A program made the translations under genes and the position numbers. A stretch of DNA of 64,000 bases from Sipunculus nudus (taxonomy: Eukaryota; Annelida; Sipuncula; Golfingiida; Sipunculidae), in assembly GCA_026874595.1 (NCBI GenBank), contig CM049306.1:53352019-53416018 (forward strand), read 5' to 3'. Shown here in pieces: positions 35,353-47,925 of this stretch; the first letter of the stretch is position 1, and the number at the start of each line of letters is the position of its first letter. A model generated the notes under the pieces. The model saw only the letters and a list, made by a program, of their open reading frames with translations. It did no database searches and had not been told where the DNA came from.

Positions 35353-37335
35353 AAAAATGCATTATTCGGAATGTAAGAAAAAAAAAATATGAAAACAAGA
35401 CAAAGTTAAATTGGAAATATTCCTCAAAAGATAAATAAATAACAACCAACATAAAAAATATCAACATTTTTCGAATATTAGGCTAAAGTATGGTGTATAC
35501 TCTGGAGGTGTACATTTCATTTCAAGTGAGATAACTTTTTCAAAGTGTACATGCGATTTTGAAAATGTGTATTTTTGTAGCTCAAAGTATCCCCTACGGG
35601 ATGATCCAAATTAAGCCACACCTCAATCTATAGATAACTTCCTGGGCTACAGGATGGTGAAAACTCTGGAGAGGTACATTTCGTTTCAAGTGAGATATCT
35701 TTTTTCAAATTTTGTCAATTTTTTAAATATATAGTAATGCATTTAAGAAAATATCAGGCTGTGCCACACTGCCTACGGGATAGTCAGTTCTAAGGGACGC
35801 CTCGTTCAGTAGCTATACCCCTCAGCTAAATACCTGTAAAAACTCTGGAGAGGTAACTTTCGTTTCAAGTGAGATATCTTTTTTCAAAGTGTGCGTAGTA
35901 TTTGAAATATTTATATATAGTAATACATTGAACAAATTATCAGGCTGTGCCTCATCCCCTATGGTATGGGCGAAATTGAACCACACCTCAATCTGTAGAT
36001 AACGTCCAAGGCTACAGGATCGTGACAGTTCTAGAGAGGTACATTGCCTTTTAAGTGAGATATCTTTTTTCAAAGTTTGCAAATTTTTTAAATATATAGT
36101 AATACATTTAACCAAAATCAGGCTGTACCTCATTGCCTACGGAATAGTCATTATTAAGATATTACCTCTCCAGAGTTTTCACCATCCTGCAGCCCAGGAA
36201 GTTATCTACAGATTGATGTGTAGTTGAATTTCGCCCATCCCGAAGGAGATGAGGCACAGCCTGATAATTTGTTCAATGTATTACTATATATTTAAAGAAA
36301 TGCACACTTTGAAAAAAGAAATCTCACTTGAAACGAAATGCACCTCGCCAGAGTTTTCACAGGTATTCAGCTGATGAGTATAGTTACTGAATGAGGTGTC
36401 TCTTAATAGTGACTATCCCGTAGGCAATGAGGCACAGCCTGATATTTGGGTAAATGTATTGCTATACATTAAAAAAAGGCAAACATTGTAAAAAGATATC
36501 TTACTTGAAACGCAATGTACCTCTCCAGTAATTTCACCATCCTGTAGCCCAGGGAGTTATCTACAGATTGAAGTGTGGTTTTATTTCGCCTATCCCGTAG
36601 GGGATGAGGCACAGCCGGATAATTTGTTCAATGTTTTAATTAATAAATATTAAAAAAATAGCATATTCGAAAAAATATATCTCACTTAAAACGAAACGTA
36701 CCCCTCGAGATTTCACCATCCTGTAGCCCAGGAAGTCATCAACAGATTGGGTTGTGGTTTAATTTCGTCCATCCCGTAGGGGATGAGGCACAGCCTGATA
36801 ATTTTTTTTCAATGTTTTAATAAAAAATATATTTTAAATAATATGCATACTTTGAAAAAAGATATCTCACTTGAAACGAAATGTACCTCTCCAAAGTTTT
36901 CACCATCCTGTAGCCCAGGAAATAATCTGAGGATTGACGTGTGGTTTAATTTCGCCCATCCCATAGGCAATGAGGCACAGCCTGATAATTTGTTCAATGT
37001 ATTACTATATATAGATTTCAAATACTTTGCACACTTTGAAAAAAGATATCTCACTTTAAACGAAATGTACCTCTCCAGAGTTCTCATCATCCTGTAGCCC
37101 AAGAAGTTATCTACAGATTGACGTGTGGTTTAATTTCGCCAATCCCATAGGCAATGAGGCACAGCCTGATAATTTGTTCAATGTATTACTATATATTTAA
37201 AAAAAATGATATATTTTGAAAAAATTGAAACGAAATGTACCTCTTCAAAAAGTTTTCACAGGTATTTAGCTGATGAGTATAGTTACTGAATGAGGCGTCT
37301 CTTAATAGTGACTATCCCGTAGGCATATATATATA

Positions 37336-37400
<65 letters not shown>

Positions 37401-40400
37401 AGAAAATTTATATATTTCTTCTGAATGATTATTATAATATAATATTTTGCAATAACATGGAAATTACTATGATTATTATTCATGAATTGTCATTTGATAC
37501 ATAATAAATAGTTAATAAAAACTCATATGCTTATTAAAACGTATTTATAAGCCGCCCAGCAAGCGGGAACGCACACTTGAATAAACGGAGGTAAATGGAG
37601 CGAAAGCGGAGAACGGCCAGAATCCGGTTCTCGGTTCTCTTGCACTAACTTCCACGACGTCGTCCAGAACAACATGGCTTTTGTTTTTTACATATTGTTT
37701 GACTGTCTCTCAACAGCTGGCGCTGTTGTCATATCGTGATACACCGTATTTTACCCAAACAAAGCATGACTTTAAATTTCGTTTCTACAAAAGTCATCAG
37801 AAGTCAAGGGTATATTGATAATAATTGTCATATTGGAATAATATACCCGCACATATCCTATAGACATCATAGGAAAAAATATAGACGTTTTATTGCAAAT
37901 TTAAATGCAGAGCTACCAGTAGCTTCATTTGCATTTAAATGCAGAGTATAGAACAACTATTTGATTTTCAAATGCAATTGAAGTTCAAAAATGCTCTCTT
38001 GTATCAATAAAAAAGGCTTTACGAATCATGGAACAATAATTTTATATTCCGCCATTCCGTCAACTGTAATGGGCATCTTATGTAAAGTGTTACATTCATG
38101 TATTGCTCTGATGTTAGGTTGGACATTTCTGTTGGTATAATGTGGTGATGCACCTTTTGCAACAGTCTGTTACATATTTTTTAGCTGATGCTGATATTCA
38201 TAGTTTTAGCGAACCTGTGAGCTTATGCGATGGTGCGGCGTCGTGCGTCGTGTGTCGTGCGTCGTGTGTCGTCTGTACGTTAACCATAGCTATCTCAAAA
38301 ATTGCTGGAGCTAGCATCACCAGATATTTTGCAAATAATCAGTCATCCAAAAAACTATATCGGATTTTGTTTATTTTTTTTTTTAACTGCATTTTCTTAG
38401 ATTTTATAGGGGAAAAGCTAAAAAAGCTTTAAAAATCTTCTTCTCCGAAACTGTCCAGCCAAATTGTCCAATATTTCACAGAAATGATCCCTGGAACTAT
38501 CTTCCTCAAGTTTCTTCGAATGGTTCCAGTTCGGAGATTTTGGCCGAGTTACAGGAGGTTGAACTTTGTTACCTGTGCAAAAAAGCATATTAAAATTTAA
38601 ATCTCAGAAACAGCTGGAGCTATCATCACCAAATTTTATGCCAATGTTGGTCACATAAGTCATATCTGAAATTGAGGTATTGGTGGCGCCACCTGCATCT
38701 GCCTTTTTTGTACGGGGTCATCAGTGCCTGTATTACACTGAGGGCTACAAAAAACTTCTTCTCTGAAACCATATGGCCAAAATGTTTAATATCGCAAAGA
38801 AATGATCCTAGGGTAGTGCTTTCTGAAGTTTGTTCAAATGATCTCAGTTCAGTGACTTTTGGCTAAGTTATGGGAAGCTGAATTTAGTCATATGCCATAA
38901 CAGCCCGTTTAAGCTCAGTGGCTACAAAGATCTTCTTCTCAAAAACCACTGGGCCAAATTCTTAAATCTCACACATTAATTATCCTCAGATGTTGATAAT
39001 TCAAGTTTGTTCAAATGGTTTTGGTTCAGTGCTTTTTGGCTGAGTTACGGGAAGCTGAACTTAGCCAGTTTGCTGTATCTTCCTATATGAGTTATAAACC
39101 TGCAAAACGTTTTTCGACTGATGCCACTGAAGCCAGTTTGTTAAATATTTTACAAGAATAATCCCTACAATTATTCTTATAATAATTATCATTAATGGTT
39201 CCACATGAATGATTTTTCGCTGAATTATGGAGCTTGAATTGAGTAATTTTACCGTATGTGTTAGCTGTGTGATGCTGTTACATCTAGCCTGGCACCAGTT
39301 TATCAGCATCTATTACATCATGCCACTAGACATTTAGATTTCAGGTTATCTTTGGTTAATATTGACAAGAAAGTTTTTTTAAAAGCTTTTAAAAAATTTA
39401 GATTTATTATTTAAGTTATTCATCATACCAGGCAATGTTACAATCATGGATATTCAGCTCTCTGTGGCTATATAAAGACAACTATACGTGGATTATAAAT
39501 TATTGGTTTCCCTACTCAACTTAATTCAAGAATTTGCCATCAATGAGATATATCTGTATTTTAATTTTGCATTCAGTATGTATCCATAATAATTTTACAT
39601 ATTTTCCTGATTTCTTTTTTATAAAAAATCAGCTGAAAAGCATTTCGTATTGGGAAAATAAATTTCAAAGTTATTACAAGTAGGAACCACTTTTGTGTAC
39701 ATATGGCAGCCCTTGGTTTACCAGTGGCAGATTGCCAGTGCCTTGATGTTGGCCATTAGCCAAGATGATGTCAGCTCTATAAATAGTTTTGGCACAGTGC
39801 CAGGATTGGAAGAAGTGCAGCCAGGTATAGGTCAAGAGTTCACTCAGTGCAGTAGCTGCATTCTATTTATAGCTTTGGCAGACTGCTCACTGCATCATAT
39901 TTGGCACCAAAGAGCAGCCTGAATCTATTTATAGCTTTGGCAGACTGCCAACTGTGTCAGATTATGCAACAGGTCAAGAGTTCACTCAGTGCAGCTAGGT
40001 ACAGGTCAAAAGTTCACTCAGTCTAGCCAGGTGCAGGTCAAGGGTTCACTCAGTGCAGTAGCTTGAGGCAGCAATTTGTCACTGGTCACTCGGGGGCAAC
40101 TGCCTTACTCACCTAAGCCTTGTCAGCCCAGTGCTTCAAACTCTGGGAAGTTTGCTGTATTGGACTGATATTTTGACCTGTCTATGCGTCTTTGATGGTA
40201 TTCTCATTTACAAGACAGGTGGTGGCACCTACATTGACTTTTACAGTGTATGCACCTGCTTATTTCTACAGAGGATTTTTATACATCAGCCTAAAATTGG
40301 GCATGTTTATACATATCAGGTAGCTTTATAGTGTACAAAACTGGTGGCGCCACCTACAATAATTTTTGCACAGTGTATGTCCCTCCTTATTTCATAGGAG

Positions 40401-43400
40401 GGGTTTGTTTGACATACTGGTGGTGCCAGCTACAATCATTGTACCCGCCAAAACAGAGTTTTGTGGATACTATGTTTTCAGTCGGACGCCGCATAGGTTT
40501 CCGGAGAATTCCTCCATACCCACTGGGCAGAATTTTTTAAAATTTGGAATTATGATCGGTCACATGTGAACTGCTGCGCCCTTATTTTTGGTTGACCTCT
40601 GACCTTTCCTCTCTCCCCAGCGTCCATTTGTGTCTGTTTCCACACATAAACCCACATATCTCGGGAACCGTTTGACCGATAAGGCTAAAGATTTTGCACA
40701 AATGTAGCCCTTGGAAAGCTTTATAACATACACTAAAATGGTGGCGCCACCTGCAACCATTTTTGCACAGCGTCCATCTGTTCATCTGCCTTGGGATAAA
40801 AACACTCATATCTCAGCATTGGTTGGACTTATCCACCTGAAATTTTGCATGTTTATACAATTTGGACAGCTTTCTTGATTTTATGACAGGTGGCGCCACC
40901 TACATTCAAGTTTAAGCTGCAGACATCCAAACTCATATCTCGGGAACCGTTTGACCAGTTGGGCCAAAATTTTGCATGTGTACAGATCTCCCATAGCTCT
41001 TTATCATATGCAAAACTGCTGGTGCCACCCGCCACCATTTTTGCACAGCGTCCATCTGTTCATCTGCCTTGGGATAAAATCACTCATATCTCGGCAGTGG
41101 TTTGACATATCCCCCTGAAATTTTGCATGTGTATAGATCTCACATAGCTCTTAATCATACACAAAATTGGCGGTGCCACCTGCCACCATTTTTGCACAGC
41201 GTCCGTCTGTTTGCCTGCCGTGGGCTAAAATCACTCATATCTCAGTAGTGGTTTGACTCTTCCACCTGAAATTTTGCATGTTTATACAATTTGGATAGCT
41301 TTCTGGATTTTTTGGCAGGTGGTGCCACCTACATTTATGTAAATGCTGCAGACATTCAGGCTTATATCTCAGGACTGGTTTGACTTATTCCCCTGCCACC
41401 ATTTTTGCACAGCGTCCGTCTGTTTATCTGCCTTGGGATAAAAACACTCATATCTCTGCATTGGTTGGACTTATCCACCTGAAATTTTGCATGTGTATAC
41501 ATCCTGGACAGCTTTCTTGATTTTATGACAGGTGGCGCCACCTACATACACATTTTGGCTGCAGACATCCAGGCTATTATACAACACACCTCACTCTATT
41601 TCCCCTTGCCACTCAATCTATGCCTCACTTCACCTTTCCCACTCTGATTTTGGCAGATACACGTAGTCGCTTGTTGACTACCCATATTCTAATTTTTGTG
41701 TTGTGTGCACCCATGCCACAATTGCAGCAGTGATGTTTGTTTAATTGTTTCTTGTTCTTAGTGTTTAGTACTTGCATTGTTCATATACATGTTACACATG
41801 TTCTTGAAAAGTAATGGTCCAGCATTGAAGCATTATACCTGGTGTAATCTAATTGCACTTGGTTAAACTTGGTAATAATTGGAGATGCTGATGTACACCA
41901 GATGTAATGGGCACCTGATGTAATTAGTAACTGATGCTGAAATGTGAATTCCGACATCCCTCTGGGCATAATAGCCTATATCGGTGCATAATTTTCAACA
42001 ATCCATTAAATATCATGATAAAATACACTATTAATACATATTCAAGGCAAAAATAACGAAACCTTATGTTACTTTACATATATAGTAAATCTTTAATGAA
42101 AATTCACTATGTTGTGAATATATCAATAAAATTTAAGAAAAGCCGACTCCATTTGGATGTTTTGTAACCAAATAGAGTTAAAATGCATGTGCATTTGTAA
42201 GTGCATTTAAAATGCATATTTGCATTTGCATTTGATTAATTTGAAGCATTTGCATATGTAATTAGATGCGCTAGTTGCATTTGAACCCAACCCTGGTATA
42301 TAAATTATAACAACAAACAGTCGGAGACTGTAATCCCTCGGTCTGCTGTCATCTGGTGAGGGAAGAATAAATTACAGTTTAGTATTTTACCAGTAAATTC
42401 TAGAATCTGGATACTGGATCGGGATCATCTTTAATTACAGGGAGTCAAGAGATCATAGAGGCATGCTATGTGTAAATTTCTTTCAAGTGGAAATGTGTAG
42501 TAAATACATCCGACAAACATGTATTACTATACATAAAGAAAGACTTTATTGCAACACCCCCGCCCTCTTACCATCAGAAGACGAGAGTTAAAATGATATA
42601 AAATTCACAATGTAGCTTGCTTATAATAGTCTTGTATAAATATTTTTATTTATCAGGAAGAGAAGATGGTTGATTTGTACCTGGAATTGTTGCGGGAACA
42701 GGAGTTTGGGAGGACGAGTCGCCTTGGTTACCAGCCCTCTGAAATATATCTTGACCATGTGGATGGCGTGAGAGTGTCGAGATTATTTCGAATTTTAACT
42801 GAAATGCCAAAAGGCGGCAGTCTTCATTTACATGAGCGTGAGTTTGAAATATTGGATATTTCATCTTGTCATAAATTATTTTTTACTCACATACGGAGTT
42901 ACTATAGTAAATTTAATATTGACCTAGAAACTGCTTATTTTAAAATAATGTTTACGGACAAAATTTTGAATGACCAAGAAAAATACCCGAAATAACAAAA
43001 CTTAAAAATGAATAAGAAAAGAAAATATTAAAATACTTGTTTATGATTAGATTGCATTTGTAATACCGGAGCTTATTTTGGGGGTATAGATAGTCGCAAA
43101 GAAATAACATTTATTTGGAAAATTCTAAATATAATAAAAAAATATAATATAAAAAAATGGCAACATGTTAATATTTAATAGTTCCCAGTATAAAAATTGT
43201 GCCTATATCTGAAAATTCATCCTTTTTACATTTCAGGTCATACCCTTCCAATACAGAAGCTGTTAGATATCGTTTGGAAGTCGGAAGATTATGAACATTT
43301 GTATATACAACAACCGGAAGCATCGCGCTTTGGCAAGTTGGCGTTTTATTTATGGCCTCCGTCTGAAGGTAGCTGGACCAACGTCAAAAAAGCAAATTTA

Positions 43401-44669
43401 TCAGTAAATACAGTCATACAGCTCCTCACGGCCCCGGCAGTGTTGTCCAAGAAAGCAAGAGACAATCCACTTGACAGCAGACTTAGATGGTAAGAAATCG
43501 AGCCTTTGTTCACAAGATATAGTGACGTAATTAGTAACGAAAATATCCGTTTCCAGTTCCTGGAGGCGCTGTGTGAAGATGCTTTGTCACATGGGATACA
43601 GTATATAGAAGCTAGAAATGGCGGGCTTGAGAAACTGTACGCACTTGATTCAAGGCCGGAGTATAAACGTTCATATGGAAGGCGCGTGATAGACTCTTCG
43701 GGTGATACTGAGGCTAATATGACGGTTGATTTTATTAGGAAGTTTAAGGAAACGCACCAGCATTTTTTTGGTCTGAAAATTATCTACAGTGTACATCGTA
43801 GCATCGACCGAGACACATTAAAACAGAAATTGTCTTTGGCAAATCAGCTGCATAAGAAATATCCTGATCTCATAATCGGCTTCGATTTTGTCGGATTTGA
43901 AGATGGCGGTCACCCCCTCAGTTACTTTGCTCCAACCATCATAAATCTGATGAAGACAGGGGAATGTCCGCCGCTGTATCTTCATGCTGGGGAAACTAAC
44001 ATCATCGAACCGGCGTCAAGGTTTGCCAAAGGGCAGACGAGACCAGATGAAAAATCCGATGGGAACGCTGTAAACACAATTCTTCTTGGATCAAAGCGAG
44101 TTGGTCATGGTTTAGGATACAGGAACAGACCGGTCTTACTTGAAGAGATAAAACGCAGAAATATCGCGATAGAAATATGTCCCGCCACTAATCAGCTTTT
44201 CGGGTATACACCCGACCTCCGTCAACATCCGGGACTTTTATATCACAGATCGGGCATTCCCGTAGTTATCTCAGCTGATGCTCCAGGAACTTTCAAATAT
44301 AACTCTTATGCTCTTGACTGGTATTTGATTCATATTGCATGGAAATTAGATTTAACAGATATTAAAATATTAATCCAAAATTCGTTAGAACACAGCGCAA
44401 TGACGCAGACAGAGCGCCATCTGGTGGTAACAAAATGGAAGATTATGTGGTCTTCTTTCATCCAAAACTTGGTGACAGAAACATGCGTGAACTTGTATAT
44501 AAATCATCTGAAGCATCATAACGTAGCTTGTTATTACAAGAATCCCTACGTGATTACTTTGAAGTACAAAGTGTATATGCGAGATGAGAGAAACAGCTGC
44601 CAGACGTTGGACACTAAAACTGCTCTTACGCTGATTACACTAACACTAAACACTTGTTACGCAGATTAA
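34804..44669 (+). CDS. ADA2: ADA2/ADGF-type secreted adenosine deaminase, with one in-frame stop
   Basis: Exons: 34804-34989, 42657-42837, 43237-44669 (phase-consistent GT-AG joins; first intron 7.7 kb). Exon 1 gives a signal peptide ('[15 protein letters not shown]'), then the ADGF N-terminal helix region. Catalytic motifs: HLHE (His119, His121), HAGE (His372, Glu375), HGLG (His413) and SADAPG (Asp470). The enzyme family deaminates extracellular adenosine to inosine and acts as a growth factor in molluscs. Two oddities: codon 208 is TAA (43491-43493) inside the conserved '[15 protein letters not shown]' stretch, and the second Asp of the usual S-S-D-D-P motif is Ala471. The last ~60 codons go beyond the normal C-terminus, so a final splice near 44472 is possible. 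It is either a young pseudogene, a readthrough gene or an assembly error. Confidence 0.85.
35049..35057 (+). repeat. 9-bp target-site duplication, left (CGTCCAGAA)
   Basis: Identical to 37661-37669 and directly abutting the foldback element. Confidence 0.85.
35301..35350. repeat. (TA)n tract in the left arm of the foldback element
   Basis: Mirrored by a (TA)n tract at about 37323-37395 in the right arm. Confidence 0.95.
35580..37325. repeat. ~180-bp satellite units in two opposed blocks
   Basis: The marker 'caggctgtgcc/tacct' recurs at about 35757, 35941 and 36119. Its complement 'gaggcacagcctgat' recurs at about 36250, 36428, 36606, 36785, 36970 and 37157. Spacing is about 178-187 bp, and the orientation flips between 36130 and 36240. 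Each unit contains 'ctccagag.tttcac', 'gaaacgaaatgtacctct' and 'gatatctcactt'. Confidence 0.8.
37323..37395. repeat. (TA)n tract in the right arm of the foldback element
   Basis: Alternating TA with one short interruption. Confidence 0.9.
37661..37669 (+). repeat. 9-bp target-site duplication, right (CGTCCAGAA)
   Basis: Pairs with 35049-35057. Confidence 0.85.
38185..39310 (+). mobile_element. Second tandem-core repeat element
   Basis: It starts 'ttttagcgaacctgtgagc' followed by a GTCGTGCGTCGT-type microsatellite (38239-38275), a layout like the 31.8-kb element. Degenerate cores share 'atcttcttctc.gaaac', 'tggccaaa.tgtttaat', 'tgttcaaatg.t', 'cagttcagtga.ttttggc' and 'gagttacgggaagctgaa', recurring about every 160-300 bp. 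One GGTGGCGCCACC palindrome lies at 38692-38703. The 3' end is not clear. Confidence 0.55.
39770..40065 (+). repeat. Short interleaved direct repeats
   Basis: 'ctatttatagctttggcagactgc' type units occur three times (near 39776, 39868, 39926). 'caggtcaagagttcactcagtgcag' type units occur four times (near 39830, 39972, 40005, 40035). Confidence 0.7.
40140..41580 (+). repeat. Tandem-core block carrying the GGTGGCGCCACC palindrome
   Basis: Repeats of 'ttttgcacagcgtccatctgtt', 'catctgccttgggataaaa', 'actcatatctc.gcatgg', 'cctgaaattttgcatgt' and 'gacagctttcttgatttt', with perfect GGTGGCGCCACC at 40343, 40740, 40889 and 41531. Two alternating core types (with and without the 'gcagacatcc' end) suggest a higher-order unit of about 320 bp. 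Intronic to the ADA2-like gene. Confidence 0.75.
41640..41860 (+). repeat. Dispersed repeat tail, second copy
   Basis: Related to 24183-24400 and, in its first part, to 45070-45110 ('ggcagata', 'gtcgcttgt', 'cccatattcta'). Confidence 0.5.
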
Positions 44670-47100
44670 AGAAATAATATACCGAGTTTAAATTACAGTT
44701 TCATTAAAACCCTTTTCTACAAAGGATAAAATGAATTTCTTAGTCACTTTACTTGATAAATTTATAAAAATATCATTTATGCGAGTTGTTCATTTATCAA
44801 TATATATTCCAATAGATTCTCGCTAAATATTTCCATTGCACATGTGGCGCCAACTACATATAGTTTTTTCATTGAAATTTTTAACATGTGACCAGATGAA
44901 GGTCACAAGCTTAGGTTTATTTAGAAGGTGGTACTGGAAAACCTGGAGATACTTCGGCATCTAAGACGCCAGAAATTTCAAGGGCTTTCATCTCAGGAGG
45001 CACGCCATGCCTGGCGCGCCATGCCTGACTTAGTGCACGCCTGAGTGATTTGGCAGATAGTGCACAGTGTTCGCTTGTCGCCTGCCCATATTCTATTTTT
45101 TTGTTACATTCCAGCTCAGCTGACAGAACATTGGCCGAGACATAGCGATAGGCATTTATCCGTCGTCTGGGTGTCTGGTCGTACACTTACAAGCAAGAAA
45201 TAGTTACCTGAAACTTCTAACTTAAATCCCAGGGTCTCTTTGGAAATAAGCACTGGGTCAAAACTAGAATTTCATAAACATCTCCATTATAATTTTAATC
45301 ACAGCTAAAGTCAGACTCTTATTTTTCATGCCTGCTGAACAGATATTTTGCACTGGTTCGTATTCACAATATTTGAAAAATATGCCTCATCCACATCTGT
45401 AACTGTACACTATCAGCATGCAAAGTTTTAACAGAATCGAACAAATATTCTTTGGGTTATTATAATGTTTGACGATATTTTGTGTACGAGATCATGTGCG
45501 TATTCAGACTTCACGACTGTTACCAGATACCAAGAAACCCCATGGCTATCTGCTCCAAATTATACAGGAATATTGATCATGTTACGGACATATACATATA
45601 TATACCCAACGTTGCAGATGATGACCTGCTTTCTGCGAGCCAAAATGTCATATTCAACTTTTTCAACAGGTAAAACAACAAATATATAATTTTAGCTGTC
45701 ATACATGGTTACCTTTTCTTTAGAACTTATGTATGTGATTGACTTGATTCATAATGATCTCTCGTACTTCTTTCACTTATGTAAATATTTATTTTTCCTT
45801 AGATAGCATGATATTAATATATGAATTGATACGAAATTTTTCCAAAATGACAATGCAGTTTTCACTTTCGCTTATTGTCGAATTTGATTTGTTTGTGTTT
45901 GTGTGTGTTTATATATTGGTTCCCTTGATATTTTCTTAAAAACATTACACCATTTCCATAATTCAATGAACGTGAACTTGTTTGTATTGCTACGCACTAG
46001 CCATTACGTAAACTTGTGGACCTATGCAGGTTCATGTATCATTTATAATATGAATAAATAACATCTAGTGTTTTACGGATTATATTATACATTTAGATAA
46101 TTTTCATATCCGTGGGAATATTTTTGGTAACATTTTTGGCGGAGCGGAGGATGTCCCGAGAGAATGCATGGGCGAATCCAGGTTAGGTAAACAGCAGTCC
46201 CAGGAAGGCCAAACCTTAAAAAAGTTCTCTGATGCCCAGGAAGGGGGGTCCAGGTCGCCAAAAATGGTTTAAAACCCTTACAAAAGGTTGCGGCAGCTCA
46301 TACAAAATGGGATGGGGTCCAGAGGATCTGAGATCCGCCACTGTGATGACGGCGCTTCGGTATGGAACTCGCATGGTGTTTAGAGAGGATTTACTTTTCC
46401 CTTCCATCCTTGTCCAAATGTTTTTGTTTTCGCGATTTTAGGTAAGCCAGCCTTGCATTACAGAACTTGCATCAATGACAGAAAGAGGAACATGCGAAAA
46501 TGGGTAAAATGGAATATCAAACCTGCTTATGATATGTAGGGCCTGGTTGACTTGCCAGTTATATATCCGTGATCCATGGCGTCCATAAATAATAAGTGGT
46601 AACTGTTTATCCTTCATGGTTATGGTTATGGCGTAATGTATGACGTAACAATGAAAAACGTGCCCGTAAACAGACCACAAGGCTCGACAGCACCCTCTAG
46701 TCAGAGGACTTTTCTACTAAAAACGAATATCTTCATGACAGGTATTGTGGGACTACTGGGACTACTTGTCTCAACGGTCAAACTTTATAATCAAAATTTA
46801 TTACAATTTCAAGAAAACACCTTCTGTTTACATGTCACATGCATATATGCTTCGAAATATTACTAATTCTCACAACACAAACACCCATGTATATGTAATT
46901 TTCCTTGATACAGTTCTTATCCAACGTACTTGAACGGGTTAGATTTCCCTCTTCACTACATTTATCTATAACCTATGCCATCAGTGTATTTAGAAGCCGT
47001 GGTGCATTGCCAGGGTCAGATTCCTTCCCAACAGTACCAGGAAAACTAAAAATAAATCTTTAAGAAAGTACTCTGTTCTCCGCCATGTCCATTTCATATA
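44670..47100. other. Spacer downstream of the ADA2-like gene, repeat debris
   Basis: ATTAAA at 44703-44708 is a possible polyadenylation signal for the ADA2-like gene. A 'tgtggcgccaac' variant of the palindromic repeat lies near 44843, and the repeat tail noted at 41640 is echoed at 45070. The minus-strand open frame at 44917-45186 spans that repeat and is not supported as a gene. Nothing else was recognised. Confidence 0.4.
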
Positions 47101-47109
47101 GATAGGTGG

Positions 47110-47345
47110 TAAGATATCGCTATTAGAATAGACTATATATATATGGCCAGTTTCTCATAAAATGGTTTAAGAGTGTTAACAGAAAAATGACATGAGGTGG
47201 GTTATTATTTGCAAAATAATTATGATTACGCATTTCCCCATTTCTGTCCTTGATGCAAAAAATCTTTGACATGCCAAAATATAATTGCGAAAATAAACCC
47301 ACGCATACAGTCATTGCTGCATGGTGGAACGGACTATCATATTTC
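47110..47345 (+). repeat. Direct repeat, copy 1 (copy 2 at 50545-50755)
   Basis: 'gaatagact', 'ctcataaaatg', 'aggaaaatgacat.aggt', 'ttattatt', 'cattt.cc..tttctg.cct', 'tctttgac' and 'ggaa.ggactat' occur in the same order in both copies, 3.4 kb apart. Confidence 0.6.
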
Positions 47346-47871
47346 ATAAATTGCCATAAGTCATATACAGCATTTTTCCAGAAAATAAATGAGCTCCATA
47401 GAACCAGAGTGGCCCATCCCGCATTTTCGTAGAAAATGAGCCATGAAGTTTCTTGTAGCAAAATGGGCCAATCCCAGCCTGGTTTATACCAAAGATTTTA
47501 AGAGGGTTCCCCTCTATAATGTCATATTTAGAAAAACTAAAAGCCAGAATGGTCCATCACAAAGGTTCCCAGAATTCCAGTAAAAATGGCGGCAATTGAT
47601 GAAGATGGTGCTGCAGATGGCAGTAACGACAGTGATAACAATGGCCCATATTACAAAATCACGATTAAAAAATCCAAAGTTTACTGGAATAAATGAACGC
47701 AAAAATCCCCTATCCCAGAACATTGCATAACTAGTAAGAAAGTAGTTAGAAAATAGTGTGGAAGAATGGTCCATCCCAAAACTAAAAAGGAAATCAAGGT
47801 CATAAACACAGGGGCGGACCCCCGCAACCAGTGCTCGACGTCCTTTCGTATTTTCATTAGGTCTAATACCA

Positions 47872-47875
<4 letters not shown>

Positions 47876-47911
<36 letters not shown>

Positions 47912-47925
47912 ATATATATATAAAT
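47876..47925. repeat. (TA)n/(TG)n microsatellite
   Basis: Alternating TA with a short gtgtgtg interruption. Confidence 0.9.

Larger units (their letters stand above)
35058..37660. mobile_element. Foldback MULE-like element with very long inverted arms
   Basis: The ends are mirror images: ACGTAGTGGAAGTTAGTGCA at 35058 and ACGTCGTGGAAGTTAGTGCA read inward from 37660. The unique outer arms (about 250 bp, including 'gaaccgagaaccggattctg') run to a (TA)n tract on each side. Between them lie ~180-bp repeats, in one orientation up to about 36150 and in the opposite orientation after it, so the whole 2603 bp could form one hairpin. A perfect 9-bp direct repeat flanks it, the size made by Mutator-like elements. 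No transposase is present. It sits in the first intron of the ADA2-like gene. Confidence 0.85.

Noticed and set aside
35822-37102. Repeated ~100-residue open frames in the foldback element
   Set aside because: They follow the 180-bp satellite units, occur on both strands and end with unit variants; they are repeat-driven rather than genes.
43489-43557. A short intron starting at the GTAAGA at 43490 that would remove the TAA
   Set aside because: The nearest acceptor-like site (TTTCCAG ending 43557) would delete conserved residues and put the downstream exon out of frame; no intron shorter than the 10-12 bp gap is possible.
44917-45186. An 89-codon minus-strand gene
   Set aside because: It overlaps a dispersed repeat tail shared with 41640-41700 and has no splice or family support.
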